DNA of 64,000 nt from Halosimplex halobium (GCF_051414055.1 NZ_JBLKNX010000018.1:1-64000), one strand, 5' to 3'. Shown: positions 1-9,770, numbered from the stretch's first letter. The notes: generated from the sequence alone by a model not told the origin. Numbers and translations: made by a program.

Positions 1-224
1 GTTCACTCGCGGTTACTGACGATATCTCGATTGATTTCTTTTCCGACCGGTACTAAGATGTTTCAATTCCCGGCGTTCCCCATTGCGCGAAGCAATTGCG
101 GTGGGGATTCCCATTCGGAAATCCGCGGTTCTTCGCTTCCATGCAGCTCCCCGCGGCTTATCGCAGCTTGGCACGTCCTTCGTCGGCACTCGAGCCGAGC
201 CATTCACCAGGTGGCATAGTAGCC
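1..224 (-). rRNA. rrl: 23S ribosomal RNA, 5' portion (runs off the left edge)
   Basis: The reverse complement from about 224 downward reads as the start of archaeal 23S rRNA: GGCTACTATGCCACCTGGTG, then the conserved TGGCTCGGCTCGAGTGCCGA stretch. Only the first ~224 nt are in the window. It is the third member of the 16S-tRNA-Ala-23S operon on the minus strand. The mature 5' end is inferred from conservation and may be off by a few bases. The spacer just upstream (225-300) holds several short hairpins that would form the 5' half of the 23S processing stem; the 3' half lies outside the window. Confidence 0.95.
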
Positions 225-451
225 ACGTTAGTGGAGGAGGTCCGATGAGGGACCTCCGGATATGTGGAGATCCGGATGGATCTCCTACGTCGTTGGACTC
301 GATGAACGAGTCCAGTGGACGCCTGGATCGCACGTACACACGGTCTCATCTGCACCCCTGCGGGTGACGCAGTGCGTGCATCGACCCTTCCCATCCGCGT
401 TCGCACGGGATGGTGCATCGGTCTGCGTACTACGATCCGAGTGGCGTGCCC

Positions 452-460
452 CACTTAAGG
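452..460 (-). promoter_or_regulatory. Probable internal rRNA promoter between tRNA-Ala and 23S
   Basis: On the minus strand the spacer carries CCCTTAAGTG followed ~17 nt later by CTCGGAT. The same two-part arrangement occurs in the distal 16S promoter at 2422-2430. TTAAGTG acts as a TATA-like box in haloarchaeal rRNA promoters, so this copy could give extra 23S transcription independent of 16S. Promoter function is inferred from the sequence match. Confidence 0.6.
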
Positions 461-488
461 GACACGGTTCGAATCGCCGTACGTGACA

Positions 489-560
489 TGGACCCACTGG
501 GATTTGAACCCAGGGCCTCCGCCTTGCAAAGGCGGCGCTCTGCCGCTGAGCTATGGGCCC
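489..560 (-). tRNA. tRNA-Ala(TGC)
   Basis: A 72-nt tRNA lies in the 16S-23S spacer, the usual place for tRNA-Ala in haloarchaeal rRNA operons. The 7-bp acceptor stem is GGGCCCA with TGGGTCC (one G-U pair), followed by discriminator A. The anticodon loop CTTTGCAAG gives anticodon TGC, and the T-loop GGTTCAAATCC is canonical. CCA is not encoded. Its 5' end is only four bases from the 3' arm of the 16S processing stem, so the two maturation events are closely linked. Confidence 0.97.
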
Positions 561-563
561 GTC

Positions 564-592
564 GTTAGCCCTGGTAGTTCATAGGTGCCCGG
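564..592 (-). other. 16S processing stem, 3' strand of bulge-helix-bulge
   Basis: This strand pairs with 2224-2252. In the transcript, 564-580 forms 17 perfect base pairs with 2236-2252. A 3-nt bulge (581-583) follows, then a 4-bp helix (584-587 with 2232-2235), a 3-nt bulge on the other strand (2229-2231), and a further 5 bp (588-592 with 2224-2228). This is the exact 3-4-3 bulge-helix-bulge geometry cut by the archaeal splicing endonuclease. Weaker pairing continues outward. Confidence 0.93.
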
Positions 593-653
593 CTGCGGGC
601 GGTCGCGGGACGCCAGATAGGTGGGCTGGGGCGACGCCCCAGTCCCGGTCAGT

Positions 654-2124
<1,471 letters not shown>

Positions 2125-2223
2125 GTCCCCTGCAGAGCAGGGGGGTTAGGCGGGAACACACTCGATGTGAGTGTGATCTCTATCGCTATCGTGGTCTAGC
2201 GTCCGGCGACACGCGGTCACAGA

Positions 2224-2252
2224 CCGGGTGTCACCGAACTACCAGGGCTAAC
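2224..2252 (-). other. 16S processing stem, 5' strand of bulge-helix-bulge
   Basis: This is the partner of 564-592: 17 bp, 3-nt bulge, 4 bp, 3-nt bulge, 5 bp, as described there. It lies ~100 nt upstream of the mature 16S 5' end. Confidence 0.93.
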
Positions 2253-2326
2253 ATCAGATCCCATCTGTACGGCGGACCGCAGGGGTGGAATCCTCATTTC
2301 TTTCGGACCTCAACGTAGGCCGAGGG

Positions 2327-2335
2327 AGCATATAA
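2327..2335 (-). promoter_or_regulatory. Proximal rRNA promoter candidate
   Basis: The minus strand reads GAAGGGGTTATATGCTCC: a TATA box (TTATATGC) preceded by a purine-rich BRE-like stretch. The predicted start is near 2305, upstream of the processing stem. It would be the third, proximal member of a tandem rRNA promoter set. Assigned by motif only. Confidence 0.55.
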
Positions 2336-2421
2336 CCCCTTCGACATCGCTTCGGTCCGGGCGGTCGGGTTTCGTCGGCCCCGACCGGGCCGCGCTTGCA
2401 ATCCATCCGAGCGCCCTGTTA

Positions 2422-2430
2422 CACTTAAGG
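2422..2430 (-). promoter_or_regulatory. rRNA operon promoter (TTAAGTGT box)
   Basis: The minus strand reads GATCCGACGCCCTTAAGTGT, a close match to the haloarchaeal rRNA promoter type (BRE plus TTAAGT), followed by CTCGGAT near the expected start. A second copy lies 160 bp upstream and a third in the 16S-23S spacer. Confidence 0.75.
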
Positions 2431-2581
2431 GCGTCGGATCGATCCCCGTCGAAACCGCACGACGGGAGTGGGACGAGTGCCCGAAGGTCCGGCCGACCGT
2501 CCGGCCGAACCGGGCGCGTCCCGCGGCCCGGCGAGGGCGTGTGCCCCGCGCCGCTTCGTATCTAATTCGATGGGGGTGATT

Positions 2582-2590
2582 CACTTAAGA
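2582..2590 (-). promoter_or_regulatory. Distal rRNA operon promoter
   Basis: The minus strand reads GATCCGACGGTCTTAAGTGA, the same GATCCGACG-CTTAAGTG block as the copy at 2422-2430 and 160 bp further upstream. Between here and the MC1 gene stop at 2887 I see no gene and no further promoter, only GC-rich sequence. Confidence 0.72.
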
Positions 2591-2886
2591 CCGTCGGATC
2601 GGTACCCGCCACGTCATGCGATTTCATGGGACGAAACCACACGAGCGAGCTGCGACTGTGGGCGGGCGGCGTCGAGCCCCGCGGCTCGCGAGTGGAGTGT
2701 CGCGTGGCAGGAGGGCGGCCAGTCATCCCGCGCGTCGCGCGCTCGGTGTGGCCGGGTGGGAGCCACGCGCCCGTCACTCGGTGGGGCTCCCCCTTGTAGT
2801 TCACGCACGCGGGCGACGCGGGCGGCCGCTCGGCTGCCCGGACGGGGACCGGCGCCGGAGAGCGGCGAGGAGAACAGCCCGCCGCC

Positions 2887-3234
2887 TCAAATATCGTCGA
2901 GGTGCTCGACGCCCTGTTTCGAGACGTTGGCCTTCGTGATCTCGTCGACCTGGTTCATCCACACGTCGGAGGGGTCGTCGGCGTCCCACTCGTTCATGTC
3001 GACGTCCGGCGGCGACTCCTTCCAGGACCACCCCTCGTAGACGTGGACCTTGTGGGTGCCCTTCTCCCGCAGTCGGATCGACTCCCGGTCGGCCGCCTCC
3101 TCGCTGCTGGCCGGGTCGAGCCGCCGCGCCGCCTTCAGTGCCGCCTGCCGGGGTGTGCTCCCCGAGAAGACGCTGTCTTCCTCGCCGTTCTCCGTCCTGA
3201 GCGCGAAGTTGCGCTTGTCGCTGTCGGGTGCCAT
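2887..3234 (-). CDS. MC1 family non-histone chromosomal protein
   Basis: This gene encodes 115 aa. MC1 is a small monomeric archaeal protein that bends and compacts DNA. The family core is clear: KRNFALRTENGEE near the N-terminus, PRQAALKAARRLDP, then SIRLREKGTHKVHVYEGW. The protein has an acidic tail of ~35 residues beyond the core, as usual in haloarchaea. I start at the ATG at 3234 rather than the longer reading frame because it begins just before the conserved core and gives an ~18-nt leader from a strong TATA box at 3273-3283. It sits next to, but divergent in control from, the rRNA operon. Confidence 0.92.
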   Translation of the reverse strand: MAPDSDKRNFALRTENGEEDSVFSGSTPRQAALKAARRLDPASSEEAADRESIRLREKGTHKVHVYEGWSWKESPPDVDMNEWDADDPSDVWMNQVDEITKANVSKQGVEHLDDI

Positions 3235-3272
3235 GGATTCGACCGCTCCATGCCAACCCAGCACATGATTCA

Positions 3273-3283
3273 TTATAAATATA
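3273..3283 (-). promoter_or_regulatory. TATA box of the MC1 gene
   Basis: The minus strand reads TATATTTATAA, the strongest TATA element nearby, centred ~44 nt upstream of the MC1 ATG. This predicts a start near 3252 and a short leader. Confidence 0.7.
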
Positions 3284-3454
3284 CCCCCGGATCGGGGCGC
3301 ATGCTGGCGATTCGTTTATAAATCAGGTCGGCCGACCCGTCGCGGACGGTCGATCGCCCCCAGATTTCCGCCGCGACCGGGAGGAATAAAACTCGCGCGC
3401 ACGCCGCACGTGCCGCCGTACCGCTCCGTCGACCGCGCGGGCGCGCACGGTAGA

Positions 3455-3464
3455 CTTAAGTGTA
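3455..3464 (+). promoter_or_regulatory. TATA box of the 3497 gene
   Basis: CTTAAGTGTA is centred ~37 nt before the ATG at 3497, predicting a leader of about 12 nt. The element resembles the rRNA promoter box. A second AT-rich site (TTTATAAAT, ~3314-3323) lies further upstream and has no obvious gene partner. Confidence 0.55.
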
Positions 3465-3496
3465 TCCTGCGGCGAAGGGCCGAATAGGATAGCGCG

Positions 3497-3694
3497 ATGG
3501 TGCGAAAGAAGAAGCTCAGCCCGAGTGGCGCCAAAGACGAGGACGGCGAGTACCACAACGTCCACATCAACATCCACGAGGACGAGCTGGCCGTCGCCGG
3601 CATGGAGATCGGCGACGAGGTGTTCGTCCGGGTCCGCGACAACAAGATCATCATTCAGAAGGCCGACCCGGACGACGTGGAACACGAGTTCTAG
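3497..3694 (+). CDS. Small AbrB/SpoVT-like protein
   Basis: This gene encodes 65 aa with a basic start (MVRKKKLSP), followed by NIHEDELAVAGMEIGDEVFV and then VRDNKIIIQKAD. The ELAVAGMEIGDEVFVRV...IIIQKA pattern resembles the swapped-hairpin AbrB/MazE DNA-binding fold, in which a short strand, a turn and a G-D-E-V strand dimerise. A DNA-binding role is therefore possible but inferred. It lies 41 bp upstream of pyrD on the same strand and may be co-transcribed with it. No toxin partner is adjacent, so I do not call it an antitoxin. Confidence 0.75.
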   Translation: MVRKKKLSPSGAKDEDGEYHNVHINIHEDELAVAGMEIGDEVFVRVRDNKIIIQKADPDDVEHEF

Positions 3695-3735
3695 CGCCCG
3701 GGCCGGTCCCGCCCCCTCGGGGGCGCACCTCACCC

Positions 3736-4791
3736 ATGAACGCCTACGACATCGCCAAACCACTGTTGTTCTCGCTCCCCGCCGAAACTGCCCATACCCT
3801 CGGCCACGGGGTCGTCAGCGCCGCCGGTACGGCACCGCTCGACCGCGCCATCGCCCGCCACTACGCCGTCGACGACCCGCGCCTGCGCGTCGACGCACTC
3901 GAATCGTCGTTCCCCAACCCCGTCGGCGTGGCCGCCGGCTTCGACAAGAACGCCGAGGCCGTCCGCGGGCTGGCCGCGCTGGGCTTCGGCTTCGTCGAGG
4001 TCGGCGGCGTCACCGCCGTCCCCCAGTCGGGCAACGCCCGCCCTCGGATGTTCCGCCTGCGCGCCGACGACGCCGTCATCAACCGCATGGGCCTCAACAA
4101 CGACGGCGCCGCGACCGTCGGCGAACGGCTCCGCGCCCTCGACGCGCCCGTCCCCGTCGGCGTCAACATCGCCAAGTCCGAACACGTCGACACCGCGGGC
4201 GCGCCCGCGGACTACCTGGCCACCTACGAGGAGGTGGCGGCCGGCGGCGACTTCTTCGTCGTCAACGTCTCCTGTCCGAACTCCCAGGGGTTCGAGGAAC
4301 TGCAGAACCGCGAGGCCATGACGGCGATCCTTACCGAGCTACAGGACGCCGGCGCCGCGCCCCTCCTCATCAAACTCTCGCCGGACCTCCCCGAGCCCGC
4401 CGTCGCGGACACGCTCGACCTGGTCACCGAGCTCGGGCTGAACGGCGTGGTCGCCACCAACACCTCGACCGAGCGGCCGGACACCCTGGAGAGCCCCAAC
4501 CGCGCCGAGACCGGCGGGCTCTCCGGGGCGCCCATCGAGGCCCGGGCGACGGAGATGACCCGCTTCGTCGCCGAGCGCGTCGACGTGCCGGTCGTCGGCG
4601 TCGGCGGCGTCGCCACCGCGGAAGACGCCTACCGGAAGATCCGCGCCGGCGCCTCCCTCGTGCAGCTGTACACCGCCTTCCTCTACCGCGGCCCCTCGAT
4701 CGCCCGCGAGATCAATCTCGGCCTGCTCGACCTGCTCGAACGAGACGGCTTCGACTCGGTGACCGAGGCCGTCGGCGCCGACCTGGACTAG
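3736..4791 (+). CDS. pyrD: Dihydroorotate dehydrogenase (quinone-type, class 2)
   Basis: This 351-aa enzyme oxidises dihydroorotate to orotate in pyrimidine synthesis. Class 2 features are the N-terminal ~45-residue extension (membrane/quinone contact helix in the family), NPVGVAAGFDKNAE for FMN binding, and VGVGGVATAEDAYRKI plus GASLVQLYTAF for FMN phosphate. The catalytic loop reads NVSCPNSQG (Cys at residue 180). Class 2 enzymes normally have Ser there (NxSSPN), while class 1 enzymes use Cys, so this one is mixed. pyrE, the next enzyme, is at 44739, not in an operon with it. Family assignment is firm; the Cys is read directly from TGT at 4273. Confidence 0.95.
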   Translation: MNAYDIAKPLLFSLPAETAHTLGHGVVSAAGTAPLDRAIARHYAVDDPRLRVDALESSFPNPVGVAAGFDKNAEAVRGLAALGFGFVEVGGVTAVPQSGNARPRMFRLRADDAVINRMGLNNDGAATVGERLRALDAPVPVGVNIAKSEHVDTAGAPADYLATYEEVAAGGDFFVVNVSCPNSQGFEELQNREAMTAILTELQDAGAAPLLIKLSPDLPEPAVADTLDLVTELGLNGVVATNTSTERPDTLESPNRAETGGLSGAPIEARATEMTRFVAERVDVPVVGVGGVATAEDAYRKIRAGASLVQLYTAFLYRGPSIAREINLGLLDLLERDGFDSVTEAVGADLD

Positions 4792-4849
4792 CGGGACGGG
4801 CGGACGCCGCGACCGAACGGTCAGGCACGCGGACCGGGCGGAGGCCCGT

Positions 4850-5644
4850 TCACTCGATGTCCTTCCGCCGGAAGACCGCGACTGCGACTGCGACGAGCCC
4901 CGCGGTCGCGACGGCGAGGACGGCGGCGTCGCCGAGGGCGTACTCGCTCTCCCGGAGGACGGCGTTGGGGTCGACGTACCGCGTCGGGGAGACGGCGCCG
5001 ACGGCCTCGAAATCCGTGTCGGTGACCAGCGACTCCGCGAAGAAGAGGCCGACGAGCGCGCCGGCGGCGACCCGCTGGGCGACACCCGCACGGTCGAAGA
5101 CGACGGAGGCGACGAGGCCGAGCGCGGCGCAGGTCGTCAGATACGGGACCGAGAGGAGGTGGACGGCGGCCACGTCGACGGCGGGGACGGGGTAGTCGAC
5201 GGCGGCGGTGGCGGCGACCACGACGACGGGGACGACCGTCGAGAGCGCGACCAGCGGGACGGCCAGCGAGGCGAACGATTCGATGACGACCCGCGCGCGC
5301 GAGACCGGCAGCGAGAGGAGCATGTCCATCCGCTCGCGCTCCACGTCAGCGGCGATCAGCGACGCGCCGGCGTACGCGAAGTAGATCCCGACGACCAGCA
5401 GCCAGCCGAACGTGTACAGCTCGGAGGCGAGATACCCCTCCATGGTCGCCAGCGACTGGACGCCGAAGGCCTTCGAGAGCGCCTCCGGGTAGGCCTCCAG
5501 TAACTGGTCGATGTCGGCGCCGAGGCTCTCGGCGAAGGTCGGGTAGACGAAGATGTACAGGAGCGCGAACCCCGCGAGCGCGGCGGTCGCAACTGCGGCT
5601 CCACGGATCCGGTGGCGCCCCTCGTAGCGGGCGATCTCAAGCAT
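4850..5644 (-). CDS. ABC-2 type transporter permease
   Basis: This 264-aa integral membrane protein has about six hydrophobic segments (for example ALAGFALLYIFVYPTF near 22-38 and VALSTVVPVVVVAATAAV mid-protein). A soluble ADVERERMDMLLSLPVSRARV loop follows the second segment and is typical of ABC-2 exporters of the NosY/CcmB-like type. It is the second gene of a two-gene operon: its ATG overlaps the end of the ATPase gene by 8 bp, so translation is probably coupled. The substrate cannot be inferred. It ends with a cytosolic FRRKDIE tail. Confidence 0.9.
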   Translation of the reverse strand: MLEIARYEGRHRIRGAAVATAALAGFALLYIFVYPTFAESLGADIDQLLEAYPEALSKAFGVQSLATMEGYLASELYTFGWLLVVGIYFAYAGASLIAADVERERMDMLLSLPVSRARVVIESFASLAVPLVALSTVVPVVVVAATAAVDYPVPAVDVAAVHLLSVPYLTTCAALGLVASVVFDRAGVAQRVAAGALVGLFFAESLVTDTDFEAVGAVSPTRYVDPNAVLRESEYALGDAAVLAVATAGLVAVAVAVFRRKDIE

Positions 5645-6575
5645 CCTGTCCCCCGTAGAACCGCATGAACACTTCTTCGAGCGGCGCCTCCTCGATATCG
5701 AGGTCGAGGACCCGCCGCTCGCCCAGCGCCGCGATCAACTCGTTCACGTCGCCGGTGAAGGTGAACGTGCACTCGGTGACGGAACTGGCCCTCTCTCCGT
5801 CGCCGTCGCGTTCGCCGGTTCCACCGTCGGTCGTGCTGCACGAGGCGTCGTGGACGCCCTCGACGTCGAAGGCGCCTGGGCTCACGTCGCCCGCGACGCG
5901 CACGCGAACGAACTTCCCTGTGCGGTGGAGCAGATCCTCGATCCGCTCGGTCGTGACGAGCCGCCCCTCCCGGAGGATCGCCACCCGGTCGCAGATCCGG
6001 CGGACCTCGCTGAGCACGTGCGAGGAGAGGAAGACCGTGAGCCCGCGCTCCTGTTCGGCCTCGACGAAGTCGTTGAACGCCCGCTGCATGAGCGGGTCGA
6101 GGCCGGCGGTCGGCTCGTCCAGCACGACCAGGTCGGGGTCGTGCATGAACGCCTGGACGAGCCCGAGTTTCTGGACGTTGCCCGTCGAGTACTCCCGCAC
6201 TGTCCGGTCGACCGGCGGGTCGAACGTCTCCAGCAGTTCGTCGCGGCGCTGGTCGCCCTTGATCGACGCGTGGAGGTCGAGGACCTCCCGGCCGGTCACG
6301 CCCTCGTCGAAGGCTGGGTTGGCGGGGAGGTAGCCGACCCGTCGCTTCGCCGCTATCAGGTCGGCCTCGTCGGTCACGTCGTGGCCCAGGACCGTCGCTC
6401 CGCCGCTCGTCGGGGACTGGAACCCCATCAGCGTCCGGATGGTCGTCGTCTTCCCGGCGCCGTTGGGCCCGAGGTAGCCGAACACCTCGCCGTCCTCGAC
6501 GGCGAACGTCACGTCGTCGTTGGCGAGGACCTCGCCGTAGTCCTTGGTGAGTCCCTCGACTTCGAGCGCGGCCAT
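5637..6575 (-). CDS. ABC transporter ATP-binding protein
   Basis: This 312-aa ATPase powers the permease encoded by the next gene. Motifs in order are Walker A GPNGAGKTT (~residues 37-45), Q-loop in LMGFQSPTSG, signature EYSTGNVQKLGLVQAF, Walker B DLVVLDEPTAGLDPL, and switch His in FLSSHVLSEV. The signature is STGNVQ rather than LSGGQ, a variant common in exporters of this class. A C-terminal ~80-residue domain follows. The ATG at 6575 begins MAALEVEGLTKDYGEV, the standard start; the frame stays open upstream but lacks family similarity. The TATA region is probably ~6600. Confidence 0.94.
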   Translation of the reverse strand: MAALEVEGLTKDYGEVLANDDVTFAVEDGEVFGYLGPNGAGKTTTIRTLMGFQSPTSGGATVLGHDVTDEADLIAAKRRVGYLPANPAFDEGVTGREVLDLHASIKGDQRRDELLETFDPPVDRTVREYSTGNVQKLGLVQAFMHDPDLVVLDEPTAGLDPLMQRAFNDFVEAEQERGLTVFLSSHVLSEVRRICDRVAILREGRLVTTERIEDLLHRTGKFVRVRVAGDVSPGAFDVEGVHDASCSTTDGGTGERDGDGERASSVTECTFTFTGDVNELIAALGERRVLDLDIEEAPLEEVFMRFYGGQDA

Positions 6576-6682
6576 GCTTCCGACTCGACAGGCACGCACA
6601 AATAGCCTCGCCGCGGTCGCTGTCGCGCTCCGGGACCCCGCGGGCCGAGCGGAACGCCTCGTCGGCGAGCGGCCGTCGTCGG

Positions 6683-6937
6683 TCAGCACCCGCCGACGGA
6701 GCCGCGCCGGCGCAGGTACGCCAGCAGCGTCAGCTGGACGTACAGCAACGCGAGCGCGACCGGGGCCGCCGCCAGCGCCGAGTGGAAGTCCGACAGCGGG
6801 AGCCACTCGACGACGGTCGTGCCGACGGCGATCGTGGTCCCGCCGACGTACAGCAGCGGCGAGGCCGTCATCGACTTCGCCTCCGCGAACAGGCCCGCGA
6901 GCCCGTCCGGGTCGGAGTCGACGCCGTTCGTTGCCAT
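6683..6937 (-). CDS. Small two-helix membrane protein of unknown function
   Basis: This gene encodes 84 aa with two hydrophobic segments (LLYVGGTTIAVGTTVVEWL and ALAAAPVALALLYVQLTLLA) separated by a short loop with PLSDFHS. It ends RRRGSVGGC. It lies upstream of the ABC operon on the same strand with a 107-bp gap and could be co-transcribed. I do not recognise a family. The acidic N-terminus (DSDPDG) and in-frame hydrophobic pattern support a real gene. Confidence 0.6.
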   Translation of the reverse strand: MATNGVDSDPDGLAGLFAEAKSMTASPLLYVGGTTIAVGTTVVEWLPLSDFHSALAAAPVALALLYVQLTLLAYLRRRGSVGGC

Positions 6938-7000
6938 ACGCGACCGTACCGCCGCCGGCCACTTGGGCGCTCGGCGAACGGAATTTCTATTCGCGCGCTG

Positions 7001-8020
7001 TCAGTCTTCGCGGACCGACACCTCGCCCGACCCGTCGACGGAGACGGCGAGGCGGTCGCCGTCGAGGGCGAGTTCGACGTCGACGCGGAGCGGGTCGCGC
7101 TCGACCACCGCGACCGTTTCGTCGTCGGCGACGAAGGCGGGCTCCCAGACGTGCAGGTCCGCGAGCGGGCGGCCGTGGCGGCGGTAGAAGGCGGCCACGC
7201 CGGGGTCGACGAGCAGGCAGAAGCCGACGGGGCCGACGAGGCGGCCGCCGCAGGTCTCACAGCGGATCCGCAGGCCCGGCGCCGGCCGGGCCGGCTCGGG
7301 GTCGTCGCGCTCGGTGACGACCGCGGGCTCGACGGGTGCCGAGCACTTCGGGCAGACGCCGGCGAGGCCGCGCTCGATGGCCTGGCGGGCGAACAGTTCC
7401 GCCAGCGAGACCACCTCCGGGAGCGTCGCGTCGGCGGCCGCGGCGGGCGGGAGGCTCCAGGCGAACAGCCGGTGGTCGTTCGGGCAGGAGACGCCGCAGC
7501 GGCCGTCGCGGTAGACCGCGACCGCGTCGGCCCCGCACTCGGAACAGTCGCTGTCGATGGGCGCCGGCCCCAGCGTGCCGCCGTGGGTGTAGGTGCCCGC
7601 GAGGATGGCCGCGACCGTCTCGACGCCGGTGACCGTCAGGCGATAGCCGTCGTCGACTTTCCGGACGAAGTTGTCACGGAGCTCGTTGAGGTGGTACCGG
7701 AAACGCCCGGAGTCGCGGATGCCGACCCGCTTGCGCAGGTCCGCGAACCCGACCGACTCGACCGTCCGTTCGCGGTGAGCGGTCGCGAGCTCCCGGAGGA
7801 TGTCCACTCGCAGCGGGTCCGACAGCGCCGCGAACGCCTCCGCGGGGTCGACGCGCTGCTCGGGGACCGCGTCCGCCTCGCTCGGACCGGCGGTCCCGTC
7901 AGATACGTCGCCCGCGGCGGTCCCGTCGGTGTCCGCAGCCTCGTCCGACTCCTCGGTATCGCCGCCGTGCGGCGCTGTCACGGTCCCACCCTCCCGGTCG
8001 CGACCCGGCACATACGCCAC
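7001..8020 (-). CDS. Winged-helix (ArsR-like) regulator with zinc ribbons
   Basis: This gene encodes up to 339 aa. After an acidic disordered stretch (1-55) comes an ArsR-like HTH: EAFAALSDPLRVDILREL, then RFRYHLNELRDNFVRKVDDG YRLT (~60-125). The C-terminal half carries three Cys pairs: CSECGA, CPKCSA and CETCGG, plus GVSCPNDH, suggesting zinc-binding ribbons. This is a haloarchaea-specific architecture of unknown ligand. The frame opens with GTG at 8020 and further GTG codons lie inside the acidic region; no ATG is available, so the start is uncertain. It may regulate the downstream small membrane protein and ABC genes, but this is only neighbourhood inference. Confidence 0.82.
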   Translation of the reverse strand: MAYVPGRDREGGTVTAPHGGDTEESDEAADTDGTAAGDVSDGTAGPSEADAVPEQRVDPAEAFAALSDPLRVDILRELATAHRERTVESVGFADLRKRVGIRDSGRFRYHLNELRDNFVRKVDDGYRLTVTGVETVAAILAGTYTHGGTLGPAPIDSDCSECGADAVAVYRDGRCGVSCPNDHRLFAWSLPPAAAADATLPEVVSLAELFARQAIERGLAGVCPKCSAPVEPAVVTERDDPEPARPAPGLRIRCETCGGRLVGPVGFCLLVDPGVAAFYRRHGRPLADLHVWEPAFVADDETVAVVERDPLRVDVELALDGDRLAVSVDGSGEVSVRED

Positions 8021-8141
8021 CGTTCCGTGCCGACGGGCACAAATCCATCGGCCGCTGCCGGTCGCAGCCGAGCCGGCGGCCGCTATGTCGCGACCGTGCC
8101 GACGGCCGCCGGAACGGGGCCGATCGACTCGTCGGCGACCG

Positions 8142-9665
8142 CTACAGCCCGGTCGTCCAGTCGGCCAGATCGGCGACCGGCTCCTCGGCCACGCTGTCGG
8201 CGAAGACGTACTCCCGGGTCAGCGACGGCTCCGCGCCGGGCTGGAAGATGTGCGACAGCTCGGGGTAGCGCTCGAAGCGGGCCGCGTCGGGGTCGTCGAG
8301 CCCCTCGCGCCAGCCGGCCAGCGCCGGGTCGGCCGGGATCTGGAAGTCCCGGCCGCCGTGGCCGAAAAAGAGGTCGGCGTCGACGGTGTTCGCGGTGGCG
8401 ACCTGGTCGTACCGGTAGAAGGTCTTCCACCAGATCCCCGGCAGCGGGCCGATGGGTCGGCCGTCGGCGACCGACCCGTTCTCGACGGCGTCCATCAGCC
8501 GTCTCACCGCGGCGAGCTGTTGCTCCTCGCGGGCGGAGAGGCCGCCCTGAACCTCGAAAATGTGTTTCACCTGCGGGGGGTAGACCTCGGTGAACGGGCG
8601 GGCGTTCCCGGCGAGGACGGCCGCGCCGGCGACCCGCCCGTCGCGCTCGGCGATCCGGGGCGCGCAGGCCGCGCCGACGCTGTGGCCCGCGACGACCGTC
8701 CGCTCGGGGTCGACCTCGGGCTGGTCGCGGAGGACGCCCAGCGCGTGGACGGCGTCGTCGACGACGATGTCGTCGATGGCCCACTCGGCGCGGGGCACGT
8801 CGCAGGCGTAGGTGCGCTTGGCGTACCGGAGGACCGCGACGCCGCGGGTGGCGAGCCCCTGGGCCAGATCCCTGAAGGGCTTGTTCGGCCCGATCGTCTC
8901 GTCGCGGTCGTGCGGGCCGCTACCGTGGACGAGGACGACGCCCGGGACCGAAGTTGAGCCCGTCGCGGTCGCCGTCCCGGACCCGCCGCCGTTCGCGCCG
9001 GCGGGGACCGCCAGCGTCGCCGGGAGCGAACACCCCTCGGGTTCGAGGGTCAGCGTCCGCTCGGAGAACGTCGCCGGGTCGACGTACTCCGGCGAGCGAT
9101 ACTCGGCGGGGAACCACAGGCCGCCGACGCGGCCCTCGCCTGCGACCGCGACTTCGACCCGGGCCGAGCCCTCGGCGCAGTCGACGGGGACGACGAACGT
9201 CGTCGAGCCCTCGCGGGTCGCCGTCTCGACGCTCCCGGTCGACTCGACGGCGCCGTGCTGGGCCTGCAGGCCGAGCCAGAGCCGCTCCAGGGCCGACCGC
9301 GGGAGGTTCTCGGCGAGTTCGTCGGTACTCATGGCGTGAGCGGCGTCGAACTCGCCGGCCCGCAGGTGGGCGACGAACTCGCGAGCGGTGGATCGGCCGG
9401 CCGGCGTCGGGGTCGGCGACGCGGTGGCGGTCGGCGTGGCCGCCGCCGGATCGGTCGGCGGCGCGGTCGTCGCCGCGGGCGTCGGGGAGGGCGTCGGCCC
9501 GGGAGTCGGCGTGTCGCTCTCGGCCGGTGCGGGCGAGCCATCCGTGCCCTCGCCGGTCCCGTTACAGCCCGCGAGGCCGCCGGCGAGGGCGAGACCGGCG
9601 ACCGCGCGGAGGAGGCGTCTACGCGAAGCGTCGGGGGAGCTGTCAGGGTCGGACTGCATCGTCAT
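8142..9665 (-). CDS. Tat-exported lipoprotein with alpha/beta hydrolase domain
   Basis: This gene encodes ~507 aa. The N-terminus has a twin-arginine signal (SRRRLLRAVAGLALAGGLAG) ending in a lipobox Cys, so a membrane-anchored extracellular protein is expected. A Thr/Pro-rich linker (~30-90) precedes a DUF3887-like region (FVAHLRAGEFDAAHAMST). The hydrolase domain contains VLVHGSGPHDRDETIGP, nucleophile elbow GHSVG, the acid in FGHGGRDFQIP, and the His in ERYPELSHIF. Substrate unknown. The ATG at 9665 (or 9659) is preferred over the GTG at 9677 because both place RR close to the N-terminus. Confidence 0.88.
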   Translation of the reverse strand: MTMQSDPDSSPDASRRRLLRAVAGLALAGGLAGCNGTGEGTDGSPAPAESDTPTPGPTPSPTPAATTAPPTDPAAATPTATASPTPTPAGRSTAREFVAHLRAGEFDAAHAMSTDELAENLPRSALERLWLGLQAQHGAVESTGSVETATREGSTTFVVPVDCAEGSARVEVAVAGEGRVGGLWFPAEYRSPEYVDPATFSERTLTLEPEGCSLPATLAVPAGANGGGSGTATATGSTSVPGVVLVHGSGPHDRDETIGPNKPFRDLAQGLATRGVAVLRYAKRTYACDVPRAEWAIDDIVVDDAVHALGVLRDQPEVDPERTVVAGHSVGAACAPRIAERDGRVAGAAVLAGNARPFTEVYPPQVKHIFEVQGGLSAREEQQLAAVRRLMDAVENGSVADGRPIGPLPGIWWKTFYRYDQVATANTVDADLFFGHGGRDFQIPADPALAGWREGLDDPDAARFERYPELSHIFQPGAEPSLTREYVFADSVAEEPVADLADWTTGL

Positions 9666-9770
9666 CGGACGTGACACGCGGCAGGGACTTCAGCGTGTGG
9701 CGAATCGGATTTCTGTAAGAGAGCCGACTCGCCGAGGCGGACACCGCAGACAGCCGGCCGCTCCCGACCG

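Noticed and set aside
3497..3694. AbrB-like small protein as an antitoxin
   Set aside because: No toxin gene next to it; the neighbour is pyrD. The fold resemblance alone is insufficient.
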